This document shows positions 33,532 to 40,586 of a stretch of DNA of 54,824 bases, in pieces. Both the position numbers and the translations under genes were made by a program. The notes under the pieces were generated by a model. That model saw only the letters and a list, made by a program, of their open reading frames with translations. It did not search any database and had not been told where the DNA came from. Positions within the stretch are counted from its first letter, which is position 1. Each line of letters begins with the position of its first letter. Origin of the DNA: an uncultured Faecalibacterium sp. (GTDB lineage Bacteria; Bacillota; Clostridia; Oscillospirales; Ruminococcaceae). Location: contig CAKSVD010000015.1 of the NCBI GenBank assembly GCA_934503275.1, forward strand, positions 1-54,824, given 5' to 3'.

Positions 33532-35259
33532 TCAGGCCTTTGCTTCGCTGTTGTGCTCAGCCTTCTTATAAGCGGAGAAGGAGTGGAACACAATATTCAA
33601 GCCCAGCACGATCAGCAGCACGGCAAGGATCAGCTGCAGGCCGTTTGCAATAAACACAGCGCCCCAAGTGGTCTCACCGGCAGGGATGGTAACAGAAGCA
33701 GCAGTGCTGATGGCCTTGACCATAGCGATCAGGCGCTGCACCAGTGCGGTAAAGGTGACGCACAGCATGATGACCAGCGGGGGGAACAGCATCTTGTTGC
33801 TGCGGCCGGTCACCTTCAGGAACACGCACAGGGTAGCCAGCACCAGTGCGCTCAGCAGCTGGTTGGCAGAACCGAACAGCGGCCAGATGTTAGCATAGCC
33901 GATCTTGGTCAGGATAAAGCCGAACACCAGCGTGATGAAGGTGGAGAAGTACACATTGCAGAACAGCTTGCGCCAGCCCTCAGCGTGCTCCATGTCGTCC
34001 ACGCTGAACAGCTCCTGGAAGCTCATGCGGCCAATGCGGGCCACAGCATCCAGACTGGTCAGAGCCAGTGCGGAAACGCACATGGTCATGAACACGGTAG
34101 CAGCGTAAGCGGGCACACCGAACATCTCAAAGAAACCGGCAACGCCGCGGCTGAAGATCTGGAACGGAGTACCGGCAGCAGGGGTGCCGTCGGCAGCTGC
34201 GGCAGCACCGGCAACGCACAGAGCCAGAACAGCCAGCAGGCTTTCAAGGATCATGGCACCGTAGCCGACCTTCAGCATATCCTTCTCGTTCTCAACGGTC
34301 TTGGAGGAAGTACCGGAGGAAACAAGGCTGTGGAAGCCGGAAACTGCACCGCAGGCCACAGTGACGAACAGGATGGGGAACATGGTGCCCAGCTTTTCGT
34401 TGGTAAAGCCGGTGAACACAGGCAGGTTCATGGTGGGGTGTGCCACCAGCAGGCCGACCACAGCGCCCACGATCATGGCCACGAACATAAAGGTGGTCAT
34501 GTGGTCACGGGGCTGCTTGAGCAGCCACATGGGCAGCACGGCAGCAAAGAAGATATACACAAAGGTGATATAACTCCAAGCGGCCTTGCCCAGGATCAGG
34601 GGCAGGTTTGCGCCGATGGCAAAGGACAGCACAATGAACACGATGCTGACAACGCTTTCCTTCCAGCCGGAGAAGTTGAACTTCTTCTGCAGCAGGCCAA
34701 AGATAACGGCAAACACCATGAACATGATGGACACCATACCGGCAGCGCCGTTGGTCTTGGCAGCCTCGACCATTGCGCCGTCTGCGCCGAAGGCATTGAA
34801 GGTGCCGGCAACCATGTCCGCAAAGGCGGCAATAACGATGCCGCAGAACAGCCAGCAGAACAGCAGGAACAGCTTGCGGCCGGTCTTGCCGATGTACTTT
34901 TCAATCAGCATACCCATGCTCTTGCCGTCGTTCTTAACGGAAGCATACAGGGCGCCAAAGTCGGTGACAGCGCCGAAGAAGATGCCGCCCAGCAGCACCC
35001 ACAGCAGCACCGGCAGCCAGCCGAAGGCTGCGGCCTGAATGGCACCGGTAACAGGGCCTGCACCGGCAATGGAACTGAACTGGTGGGCAAACACCGTCCA
35101 GCCGTTGGTGGGCACATAGTCCCGGCCATCCTCGTGGACAACTGCCGGGGTCTTGGCAGCGGGGTCGATGCCCCATTTGTTAGCCAGCCAGCGGCCATAA
35201 AGCACATAAGCGCCAAACAGGCACACCGCTGCGATCAATACGATGACCAGCGTATTCAT
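33532..35259 (-). CDS. cstA: CstA-family membrane transporter
   Basis: CstA proteins are large membrane transporters first linked to peptide uptake during carbon starvation; relatives move pyruvate. The 575-aa protein is almost all membrane helices. It has the N-terminal GRWLANKWGID segment, the conserved HQFSSIAGAGPVTGAIQAA (about residues 60-80) and GTSSKTVENEKDML. The start ATG 35259 follows AAAGAGG. Expression is controlled by a T-box leader (35345-35680), so it responds to an uncharged tRNA. That supports a role in peptide or amino-acid supply here. Confidence 0.93.
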   Translation of the reverse strand: MNTLVIVLIAAVCLFGAYVLYGRWLANKWGIDPAAKTPAVVHEDGRDYVPTNGWTVFAHQFSSIAGAGPVTGAIQAAAFGWLPVLLWVLLGGIFFGAVTDFGALYASVKNDGKSMGMLIEKYIGKTGRKLFLLFCWLFCGIVIAAFADMVAGTFNAFGADGAMVEAAKTNGAAGMVSIMFMVFAVIFGLLQKKFNFSGWKESVVSIVFIVLSFAIGANLPLILGKAAWSYITFVYIFFAAVLPMWLLKQPRDHMTTFMFVAMIVGAVVGLLVAHPTMNLPVFTGFTNEKLGTMFPILFVTVACGAVSGFHSLVSSGTSSKTVENEKDMLKVGYGAMILESLLAVLALCVAGAAAAADGTPAAGTPFQIFSRGVAGFFEMFGVPAYAATVFMTMCVSALALTSLDAVARIGRMSFQELFSVDDMEHAEGWRKLFCNVYFSTFITLVFGFILTKIGYANIWPLFGSANQLLSALVLATLCVFLKVTGRSNKMLFPPLVIMLCVTFTALVQRLIAMVKAISTAASVTIPAGETTWGAVFIANGLQLILAVLLIVLGLNIVFHSFSAYKKAEHNSEAKA

Positions 35260-35344
35260 AGTTTTCTACCTCTTTCCTTTTTTCACTCTGCAACAGGCTC
35301 GGAACGTTAGGCTGCCGTCCGGCAAAGCATTGCCCCCGGAGCGT

Positions 35345-35680
35345 AAAAAACCTTCGTCCTCAGCACATGACCGGTGTTCCGGCCACGCTCCGAAGACGAA
35401 GGCTTCTGCTCCCGCCTGCCAGGGCAGGGGCAATAACTCCGCGGTACCACTTCGCTTGCTGTGTAAAAACAGCCACTCTCCCACGCATGGTACGCTGACC
35501 ATGCTGCCCGATAACGTGGGCTGGACGGCACCGTGCTACTTGGGGGCACAAAACCCGGTTCACACAGGCTGCTCGCAGGTGAGGGTCCTCTGCTCCTGAC
35601 TGCCGCTTTTTCACCCGAGAAGCGGCTCGCTGAAAGAGGGTGATGCAGAAGATCATGTCCTGTTCCTTGCATTTGCTGAA
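35345..35680 (-). promoter_or_regulatory. T-box leader of cstA (probable Leu specifier)
   Basis: On the minus strand the leader has a Stem I (AGCGAG...GGGTGAAA distal motif), the T-box core AGTGGTACCGCGGAG (about 35440-35455) and a terminator CCTTCGTC/GACGAAGG followed by TTTTTT (about 35346-35403). The antiterminator can pair GCGAAG with CTTCGT. Lining Stem I up with the pheST T-box puts the specifier at CTC (Leu), in GACCCTCACCTG. The TGGT bulge expects a tRNA with discriminator A, as tRNA-Leu has. ACC (Thr) cannot be excluded. The T-box class is certain; the amino acid is an inference. Confidence 0.85.
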
Positions 35681-35692
35681 TGATTGTGTTCT

Positions 35693-35721
35693 ACTTTATT
35701 CCCGTTTTCACCAATTGTCAA
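35693..35721 (-). promoter_or_regulatory. cstA promoter
   Basis: On the minus strand a perfect TTGACA (35716-35721), 17 bases and TAAAGT (35693-35698). Confidence 0.7.
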
Positions 35722-35855
35722 TGTTCTTGTAACAAGTTCGGAGGATGCGCCAATTCAAGCCATTTTCTGGGAATAATTTTTAGATGATTTTCTTTCATGT
35801 GTGAAGAGAATAAAACTGAATAGTACATTAATTGAAAAGCATTCACCCACAGGTC

Positions 35856-35884
35856 TTGACTTTCACACTTTGAAGTGCTAAAGT
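35856..35884 (+). promoter_or_regulatory. Promoter of the YerC-type gene
   Basis: TTGACT (35856-35861), 17 bases and TAAAGT (35879-35884). The interval 35722-35855 between the divergent promoters is AT-rich and shows nothing else. Confidence 0.6.
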
Positions 35885-35963
35885 AGTAGCGTGCAGAATA
35901 TTCCGTGCGGCAGCACTGTCTGCTTTGCCCGCTGCCGCCGCTGTTATAATAAGGAGAAAAACA

Positions 35964-36272
35964 ATGGCTGACAAAAATTCAAGAAGAAACGAGACAACGG
36001 ATGCACTGTTTGACGCCATCCTCAGTCTGGAGAGCCGGGAAGAGTGCTACGCCTTTTTCGAGGATCTGTGCACGGTGAAGGAGATCTCGGATATGGCACA
36101 GCGCCTGCAGGCGGCAAAGCTGCTGCTGGACGGCGCCACCTATGAGCAGATCGTCAAGGCGGTGGAGATCAGCACCGCCACCATCAGCCGCATCAACCGC
36201 TGCATCCAGTACGGCTCCGGCGGCTACCGCGATACCATTGAGAAGGTGCGCACACAGGCAGAAAAGCAGTAA
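35964..36272 (+). CDS. yerC: TrpR-related protein YerC/YecD
   Basis: A 102-aa DNA-binding protein of the TrpR/YerC-YecD family with a Trp-repressor-like helix-turn-helix. Family features are SREECYAFFEDLCTVKEI, MAQRLQAAKLLLDG and the recognition helix ATYEQIVKAVEISTATISRI. Its target and effector are not established, and it lacks any neighbouring trp genes. I chose ATG 35964 (AAGGAG upstream). The frame extends 13 codons further without a signal. Confidence 0.9.
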   Translation: MADKNSRRNETTDALFDAILSLESREECYAFFEDLCTVKEISDMAQRLQAAKLLLDGATYEQIVKAVEISTATISRINRCIQYGSGGYRDTIEKVRTQAEKQ

Positions 36273-36299
36273 CAGCCGCACCCGCCGCAGCATAGGATA
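36271..36299 (+). promoter_or_regulatory. Sigma-K-like promoter of the 108-aa gene
   Basis: AACA (36271-36274), 16 bases, then GCATAGGATA (-10 CATAGGATA at 36291-36299). This fits the known sigma-K pattern mACm-N16-CATAnnnTA exactly. A similar arrangement lies before the 73-aa gene at 39501. Confidence 0.4.
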
Positions 36300-36331
36300 G
36301 GGCACACGACCGGAAAGGAAGGTTTTGCCCT

Positions 36332-36658
36332 ATGATGCTCGATACACCCTGTGCTCGTTCTCAGTGCCCGGAGATGCCTAAGGTCAGCCTGGATCAGGCT
36401 GTTGTGGACCTGATGGAAAGCATTGCCTTGCAGGAAACGGCACTCAGCCACATTTTGTGTGCCGAAAGCCGGAAGATGCAGAAGGCCATGGATCTGGATG
36501 GTCTGGATCTTTGCAAGCTGCTGGAGGTGAACGATTCCGCCACCAATATGGTGCACGCCGTCGCAAACCTTGAACTGGTGCTCAAGGATAAGCTGGAGTT
36601 CGTTTCCAACAACCTCTATGTCCCGGGGGACAGCGGCTGCCCATCGCCTGCGCAGTAA
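36332..36658 (+). CDS. Small helical protein, spore-surface-like family
   Basis: 108 aa, no enzyme motif. The central part (VDLMESIALQETALSHILCAES, residues about 24-45, then LCKLLEVNDSATNMVHAVANLELVLKDKLEFV) is amphipathic and resembles a family of small proteins in spore-forming Bacilli and Clostridia, some with exosporium or spore-surface proteins (ALxHILNAEgeK pattern). That resemblance is from memory and moderate. The start ATG 36332 has GGAAGG upstream. The sigma-K-like promoter and the shared leader with the gene at 39501 support a late-sporulation role, but no function is proven. Confidence 0.7.
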   Translation: MMLDTPCARSQCPEMPKVSLDQAVVDLMESIALQETALSHILCAESRKMQKAMDLDGLDLCKLLEVNDSATNMVHAVANLELVLKDKLEFVSNNLYVPGDSGCPSPAQ

Positions 36659-36693
36659 TGTTTTTGCGTGGGACGATCTTTACTGCAATCTAA

Positions 36694-36758
36694 CCCGTGA
36701 AAATGCAATGCCGGGCAGCCTTCAGGCTGCCCGGCATTGTGCTGAATCGTTCTGCCGC
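36694..36758 (+). repeat. Variable-hairpin intergenic repeat, copy D (condensed)
   Basis: CCCGTGAAAATG, then a perfect 15-bp stem CAATGCCGGGCAGCC with loop TTCA (36706-36739), then GCTGAA and TCGTTCTGC. The outer blocks are those of copies B1 and C, but the middle section is deleted. It probably also terminates transcripts of the 108-aa gene. Confidence 0.65.
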
Positions 36759-36845
36759 AAGGGAGACTGCTGCGCAAAATACGGTGCAGCGGCCTCCCTT
36801 TTTATGAAAATTCTGCATAAGAGACAGAAAAATCTTTTGTTGGAA

Positions 36846-36874
36846 TTGCTGATGTATCAAATCTGTGCTATACT
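36846..36874 (+). promoter_or_regulatory. Promoter of the HAD phosphatase gene
   Basis: TTGCTG (about 36846-36851), 17 bases and TATACT (36869-36874). Confidence 0.55.
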
Positions 36875-36910
36875 ATTGGATGTATCACCATGAAAGCGAG
36901 GAATAAAACA

Positions 36911-37564
36911 TTGCTGCATTATGATGCAATCCTATTTGATGTGGACGGGACGCTGATCGATTCGGCCCCCGGTATCATTCATACATTGCAAGAGGTCTTC
37001 TGCACTATGGGTGTGGATGTATCCGGCATCAACCTGCGCCGGTATCTGGGCCCGCCGCTGCGCAAAAGCTTCGGCGAGCACTTCACCGACCCGGCGCTGA
37101 TCGAAAAAGCCACCGACCTTTACCGCACGAGTTATGCGGTGAAGGGCAGCCACGAGTGTGCCGTGTTCCCGGGCGTTCCGCAGATGCTGCAACGCCTGAA
37201 GGAAGCAGGCTTTCTCCTGTGCACCGCTACCTCCAAGCCCACGAAGGTGGTCACGCCTATTCTGGAGGAGCAGGGGCTGGCACAGTATTTTGATTTTATC
37301 GGCGGTGCCTCCATGGACGAGAGCCGGGACACCAAGACCGAGGTCGTGCGTTATGTGCTCAGTCAGCCCGCCTTGCAGGGCAAGCGGGTGCTGATGGTGG
37401 GCGACCGCAACGATGATATGCGGGGCGCTGCCGACTGCGGTCTGGATGCTGCCGGTGTGCTGTACGGCTACGGCAGCCGGGAAGAGCTGGAAGCTTTCCA
37501 TCCGGTGCTGCTGGCCGAAAGCTGCGCCGACCTTACCGACCGGCTACTGGCAGCCCGGGTATGA
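36911..37564 (+). CDS. HAD hydrolase, phosphoglycolate phosphatase-like
   Basis: 217 aa from TTG 36911. Motif I is FDVDGTLIDS (nucleophile first Asp), motif II is CTATSKPT, motif III Lys is near DTKTEVVRY, and motif IV is MVGDRNDDMRGA. The helical cap (about 20-85) is typical of Gph/PGP phosphatases, which remove phosphate from small sugar phosphates or 2-phosphoglycolate. The start is chosen because GAGGA precedes TTG by nine bases. ATG 36890 is in frame but has no ribosome-binding site and would lie about nine bases after the predicted transcription start. Confidence 0.82.
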   Translation: MLHYDAILFDVDGTLIDSAPGIIHTLQEVFCTMGVDVSGINLRRYLGPPLRKSFGEHFTDPALIEKATDLYRTSYAVKGSHECAVFPGVPQMLQRLKEAGFLLCTATSKPTKVVTPILEEQGLAQYFDFIGGASMDESRDTKTEVVRYVLSQPALQGKRVLMVGDRNDDMRGAADCGLDAAGVLYGYGSREELEAFHPVLLAESCADLTDRLLAARV

Positions 37565-37603
37565 CAGGATGTTTCATTCCTTCGGAAGGAGAATGGATAG
37601 AAT

Positions 37604-39445
37604 ATGAGAAGCAATAACCAAAAGGAGAATCAGACGCTGACCCCGATGCAGAAGCAGGCGGTGCTGGTGTGCATCGTGTGCGCGCTGGCGGCGCTGCTGA
37701 CCATCGGCATCACCCTTACCATGCTCAAGCGGGGCAAGGACCCGGCGGGGCAGCCGGGGGATTCCTCCATTGATACCCCCGCGCCCGCCCCGGAAGGGGA
37801 GGAGGATATCTCCGATCACTACCAAATCAACGAGACTTCCAGCGCGCTGCTCACCGAGACTGCCGATGCAGGCAACGACTATCAGGAACAGACCCTTTTC
37901 ATTGGCGATTCCAACACGGTTCGCCTGTACGCCAATGGTCTGATCTCGCTGCAGCAGTTCTGCGCAAAAGAGGGCATTGGTACCAGTGCCGCACTGAACG
38001 AGGGCATCGTTACCTTCAAGCGGGACGATAACCGCTACACCATTGCGCAGGCAGTGGCAAAAATGAAGCCCCGCCGGGTGGTCATCATGCTGGGCACCAA
38101 CGACAACGGCATGAATACCGAGGATTTTATCAGCAACTACACCGCGCTGGTGCAGGCCATTCAGGCCAGCTATCCCTATACCGACATCATCGTCAACACG
38201 GTGCCGCCGGTCCCGTCCAACCACTCCAACTACCCCAACATGGACCAGACCCGCATCGATGATTTCAACATGGCACTGCTGACCATGTGTGAGCAGCTTG
38301 ACGTCAAGTTCCTCAACTCTGCCGAGGCACTGAAGGACGCCAACGGCTACGGCAATGTCGATTACTACCAGAGTGGGGATATCCACCTCAAGCCCGCAGG
38401 CCTCAAGGTGCTGCTGAAGTATCTGCGCACCCACGCCTATGAGACCGAGGATCGCCGCCCGGATACCAGCAACATCCCCACCCGTGCCGAGTATACTGCT
38501 AACCCCAGTTCTGCCGTGGAAGCACCCAGCAGTTCGGAGGAAGCCTCCTCCTCGGCTGTTGAGGAAAAAACGGAGTATCAGGCTGGTTACCGCGTGGATA
38601 AAACCGGCGGCGGCTCCCTGACCTGCGGCGATGAGAGCGGCAAGTCGCTTACCGTTAAGGTGACCAGTACCACCCAGAGCGTAACCGTGACCGCAGTGCC
38701 GGAGGACGGCTATGTGTTCGTCAAGTGGAGCGATGGTGTGACCAAGCGCACCCGCACCGATACCAATTTTGACCAGAACGTGGATGTGACTGCAGTGTTT
38801 GCCGCTGCTTCTATCCAGATCAGCACCAGCGGCAAGGCTGTGCTGGGGGACTCCTACACCTTTAAAGCGACCCTCAAGGGCAAGTATCTGGATGCCTCCA
38901 GCATCCGCTGGTACGTCAACGGCAGCGAGGTAACACAGGCTGCCGGTAAGACCACCGTAAAGGGCGAGGTAGACCCCTCCATGGTGGGCGGCACCTTCCG
39001 GGTGTACGCTACCGCCAGCTATAACGACTGCACCGTGACCAGCAATAAGCTGGAGATCACAGTCAGCGGTGCACCGTCCGCCTCGTCCGGCAGCACCAGC
39101 AGTTCCAGTGCTTCCTCTAAGGAGGATAAGCCTGCATCTTCTAAGGAAGAAACATCTGCTTCCTCTAAGGAAGATAAGCCAGCCTCCTCCAAGGAGGAAA
39201 AACCGGCTTCCTCCAAAGAGGAAAAGCCCGCTTCCTCTGCCTCGAACGGTACTTCTGAGAGCACCGGCAGTTCTTCTAAGGTAGAAAAGCCTTCTTCTTC
39301 TGCCTCCTCTAAGGAAGAAAAGCCCGTCTCTTCTTCGCAGAGCAGCACCTCCTCCAAGGAAGAAACGACTGCCTCCGCTAAGCAGGAGCATACGGCTTCC
39401 TCCAAAACAGAGGCCAGCGCCAGCAAGGAGGAAGCTGCCGACTAA
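37604..39445 (+). CDS. Membrane-anchored SGNH hydrolase with bacterial repeat domain and Ser/Lys/Glu-rich tail
   Basis: 613 aa in four parts. A membrane anchor at about residues 18-40 follows a short cytoplasmic head. The SGNH/GDSL hydrolase (about 100-280) has block I IGDSNTVRL, block III GTNDNG and block V DIHLKPAG, so the Ser and Asp/His are present. An InlB B-type beta repeat (about 326-405, GYVFVKWSDG) and a second beta region follow. The last 125 residues are low-complexity, with SSKEEKPA-like repeats ending in EEAAD. It is probably extracytoplasmic and acts on acyl or acetyl esters of the cell wall or glycans; the tail looks like a flexible wall-spanning stalk. There is no LPXTG signal. 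The start ATG 37604 is preceded by GAAGGAG. Confidence 0.85.
   Translation: MRSNNQKENQTLTPMQKQAVLVCIVCALAALLTIGITLTMLKRGKDPAGQPGDSSIDTPAPAPEGEEDISDHYQINETSSALLTETADAGNDYQEQTLFIGDSNTVRLYANGLISLQQFCAKEGIGTSAALNEGIVTFKRDDNRYTIAQAVAKMKPRRVVIMLGTNDNGMNTEDFISNYTALVQAIQASYPYTDIIVNTVPPVPSNHSNYPNMDQTRIDDFNMALLTMCEQLDVKFLNSAEALKDANGYGNVDYYQSGDIHLKPAGLKVLLKYLRTHAYETEDRRPDTSNIPTRAEYTANPSSAVEAPSSSEEASSSAVEEKTEYQAGYRVDKTGGGSLTCGDESGKSLTVKVTSTTQSVTVTAVPEDGYVFVKWSDGVTKRTRTDTNFDQNVDVTAVFAAASIQISTSGKAVLGDSYTFKATLKGKYLDASSIRWYVNGSEVTQAAGKTTVKGEVDPSMVGGTFRVYATASYNDCTVTSNKLEITVSGAPSASSGSTSSSSASSKEDKPASSKEETSASSKEDKPASSKEEKPASSKEEKPASSASNGTSESTGSSSKVEKPSSSASSKEEKPVSSSQSSTSSKEETTASAKQEHTASSKTEASASKEEAAD
39080..39440 (+). 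repeat. Tandem SSKEE repeats with palindromic coding DNA
   Basis: Within the SGNH gene, about nine units encode SSKEEKPA-like octapeptides. Each is built around TCCTCCAAGGAGGA or a near variant, which is its own reverse complement. The opposite strand therefore also reads open, as SSLEE repeats. Confidence 0.75.
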
Positions 39446-39448
39446 GGG

Positions 39449-39477
39449 CACATTCCCTCCTTGCGCCGCATAGGCTG
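39449..39477 (+). promoter_or_regulatory. Sigma-K-like promoter of the 73-aa gene
   Basis: CACA (39449-39452), 16 bases, then GCATAGGCTG (-10 at 39469-39477). It matches mACm-N16-CATAnnnTA with one mismatch in the last base. Confidence 0.35.
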
Positions 39478-39500
39478 GCGTGAGAGGAAGGTGGAGCCCT

Positions 39501-39722
39501 ATGTACTGGCAAGCGATGCGCACGCCCTCCCTGCCCGGGGAGAATGATGTGACCAACGGCAGCGTGGATTACTACGATACCGACTGGGAAAACGTGGATA
39601 ACAGCGCACTGGAGGAAGAAATGCAGAAATGCGGTCTGACGCCCTGCGAGGGAAAGACGCCGTGCCCGGACAACACCCCGGCACAAACAGACCTGTCTGC
39701 GTATGAAATCGTTTCTGAATAA
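39501..39722 (+). CDS. Small acidic hypothetical protein
   Basis: 73 aa, acidic, beginning MYWQAMRTPSLPGENDV with two Cys in KCGLTPCEGKTPC; no signal peptide or membrane helix. I do not recognise it. Its leader shares GCATAGG, AGGAAGGT and GCCCTATG with that of the 108-aa gene at 36332, in the same order, although the proteins are unrelated. The start ATG 39501 has GAGGAAGG upstream. A hairpin follows the stop. The small size and the sigma-K-like promoter suggest a minor spore component, but this is a guess. Confidence 0.6.
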   Translation: MYWQAMRTPSLPGENDVTNGSVDYYDTDWENVDNSALEEEMQKCGLTPCEGKTPCPDNTPAQTDLSAYEIVSE

Positions 39723-39723
39723 T

Positions 39724-39760
39724 GAGAAGCCAGCTCTGCCGGGGGTGGGGCTGGCTTCTC
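39724..39760 (+). terminator. Terminator of the 73-aa gene
   Basis: GAGAAGCCAGC pairs perfectly with GCTGGCTTCTC; the T-run is poor. Confidence 0.6.
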
Positions 39761-39808
39761 CCTGTTGATACACCAAAGTGGGAAATGCTGAAAAGAAAGT
39801 GAGATACT

Positions 39809-40549
39809 ATGGCAAAATATTATTGCATCCTGTTCGATGCGGACAATACGCTGCTCAACTTTGACGCAGCTGAAAACAAGGCGTTGGCCGAAACGCTGGT
39901 AAACTTTGGCATCGAACCGGACGCTGAGACCGTGCAGACCTACCGCACCATCAATGAGGAACTGTGGCATCAGCTGGAAAAAGGCCAGATTCGCCGCGAA
40001 AAGCTGTTCGGCGAGCGGTTCAGCCGCTTTTTAAAGACCATTGATGCCGCCGGTGACGGCGTGGAGATGAACCGCTACTATCTGGAGCAGCTGTCCACCC
40101 ACCCGGATCTGATGAGCGCCGAGGTTCTGGATGTGCTGCGCGAACTTTCCGAGGTGGCAACGCTGGCCGTCGTCAGCAACGGTGCCCAGAAGGTGCAGAC
40201 CCGCCGCCTGGCGGAAAGCGGCGTGATGGACTTTATGGAGGATGTGTTCATCTCTGAGAAAATGGGCTGCGAAAAGCCCAATGCCCGCATCTTTGATGCC
40301 GCTCTGCGCGCACTGGGCGTGGAGAACCGGGAGCACGTTCTGATGGTGGGTGACAGCCTTGCCAGCGATATTCAGGGTGGCAGCAACGCCGGGCTGGATA
40401 CCTGCTGGTATAACCCCAACCACGCCGAGAACCCCGGTAAGGTGATCCCCACCTATGAGATCGCCAGTCTGGAGGAGTTGTATCCGCTGGTGATGGAGCA
40501 GGAGGAACTGGCCAACATTGGCCTGAAGAACCGCCGCCACCAGTGCTGA
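39809..40549 (+). CDS. yjjG: YjjG-family HAD nucleotidase
   Basis: 246 aa. Motif I is FDADNTLLNFDAAE, with the DxDNT variant typical of YjjG; motif II is VVSNGAQKVQTRRL; motif III Lys is in KPNARIFDAAL; motif IV is MVGDSLASDIQGG. YjjG dephosphorylates pyrimidine nucleoside monophosphates, including damaged ones, keeping them out of DNA. The start ATG 39809 has AAAGTGAG upstream. It is followed by an ABC-F gene after 37 bases with no terminator, so they may be cotranscribed. Confidence 0.87.
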   Translation: MAKYYCILFDADNTLLNFDAAENKALAETLVNFGIEPDAETVQTYRTINEELWHQLEKGQIRREKLFGERFSRFLKTIDAAGDGVEMNRYYLEQLSTHPDLMSAEVLDVLRELSEVATLAVVSNGAQKVQTRRLAESGVMDFMEDVFISEKMGCEKPNARIFDAALRALGVENREHVLMVGDSLASDIQGGSNAGLDTCWYNPNHAENPGKVIPTYEIASLEELYPLVMEQEELANIGLKNRRHQC

Positions 40550-40586
40550 AACTTGAAAAAATGGATAACGGATAACGGAACAAACT

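Noticed and set aside
39019..39426. Minus-strand protein of SSLEE repeats
   Set aside because: It is the mirror of the palindromic SSKEE coding repeats of the SGNH gene; no promoter or ribosome-binding site supports it.
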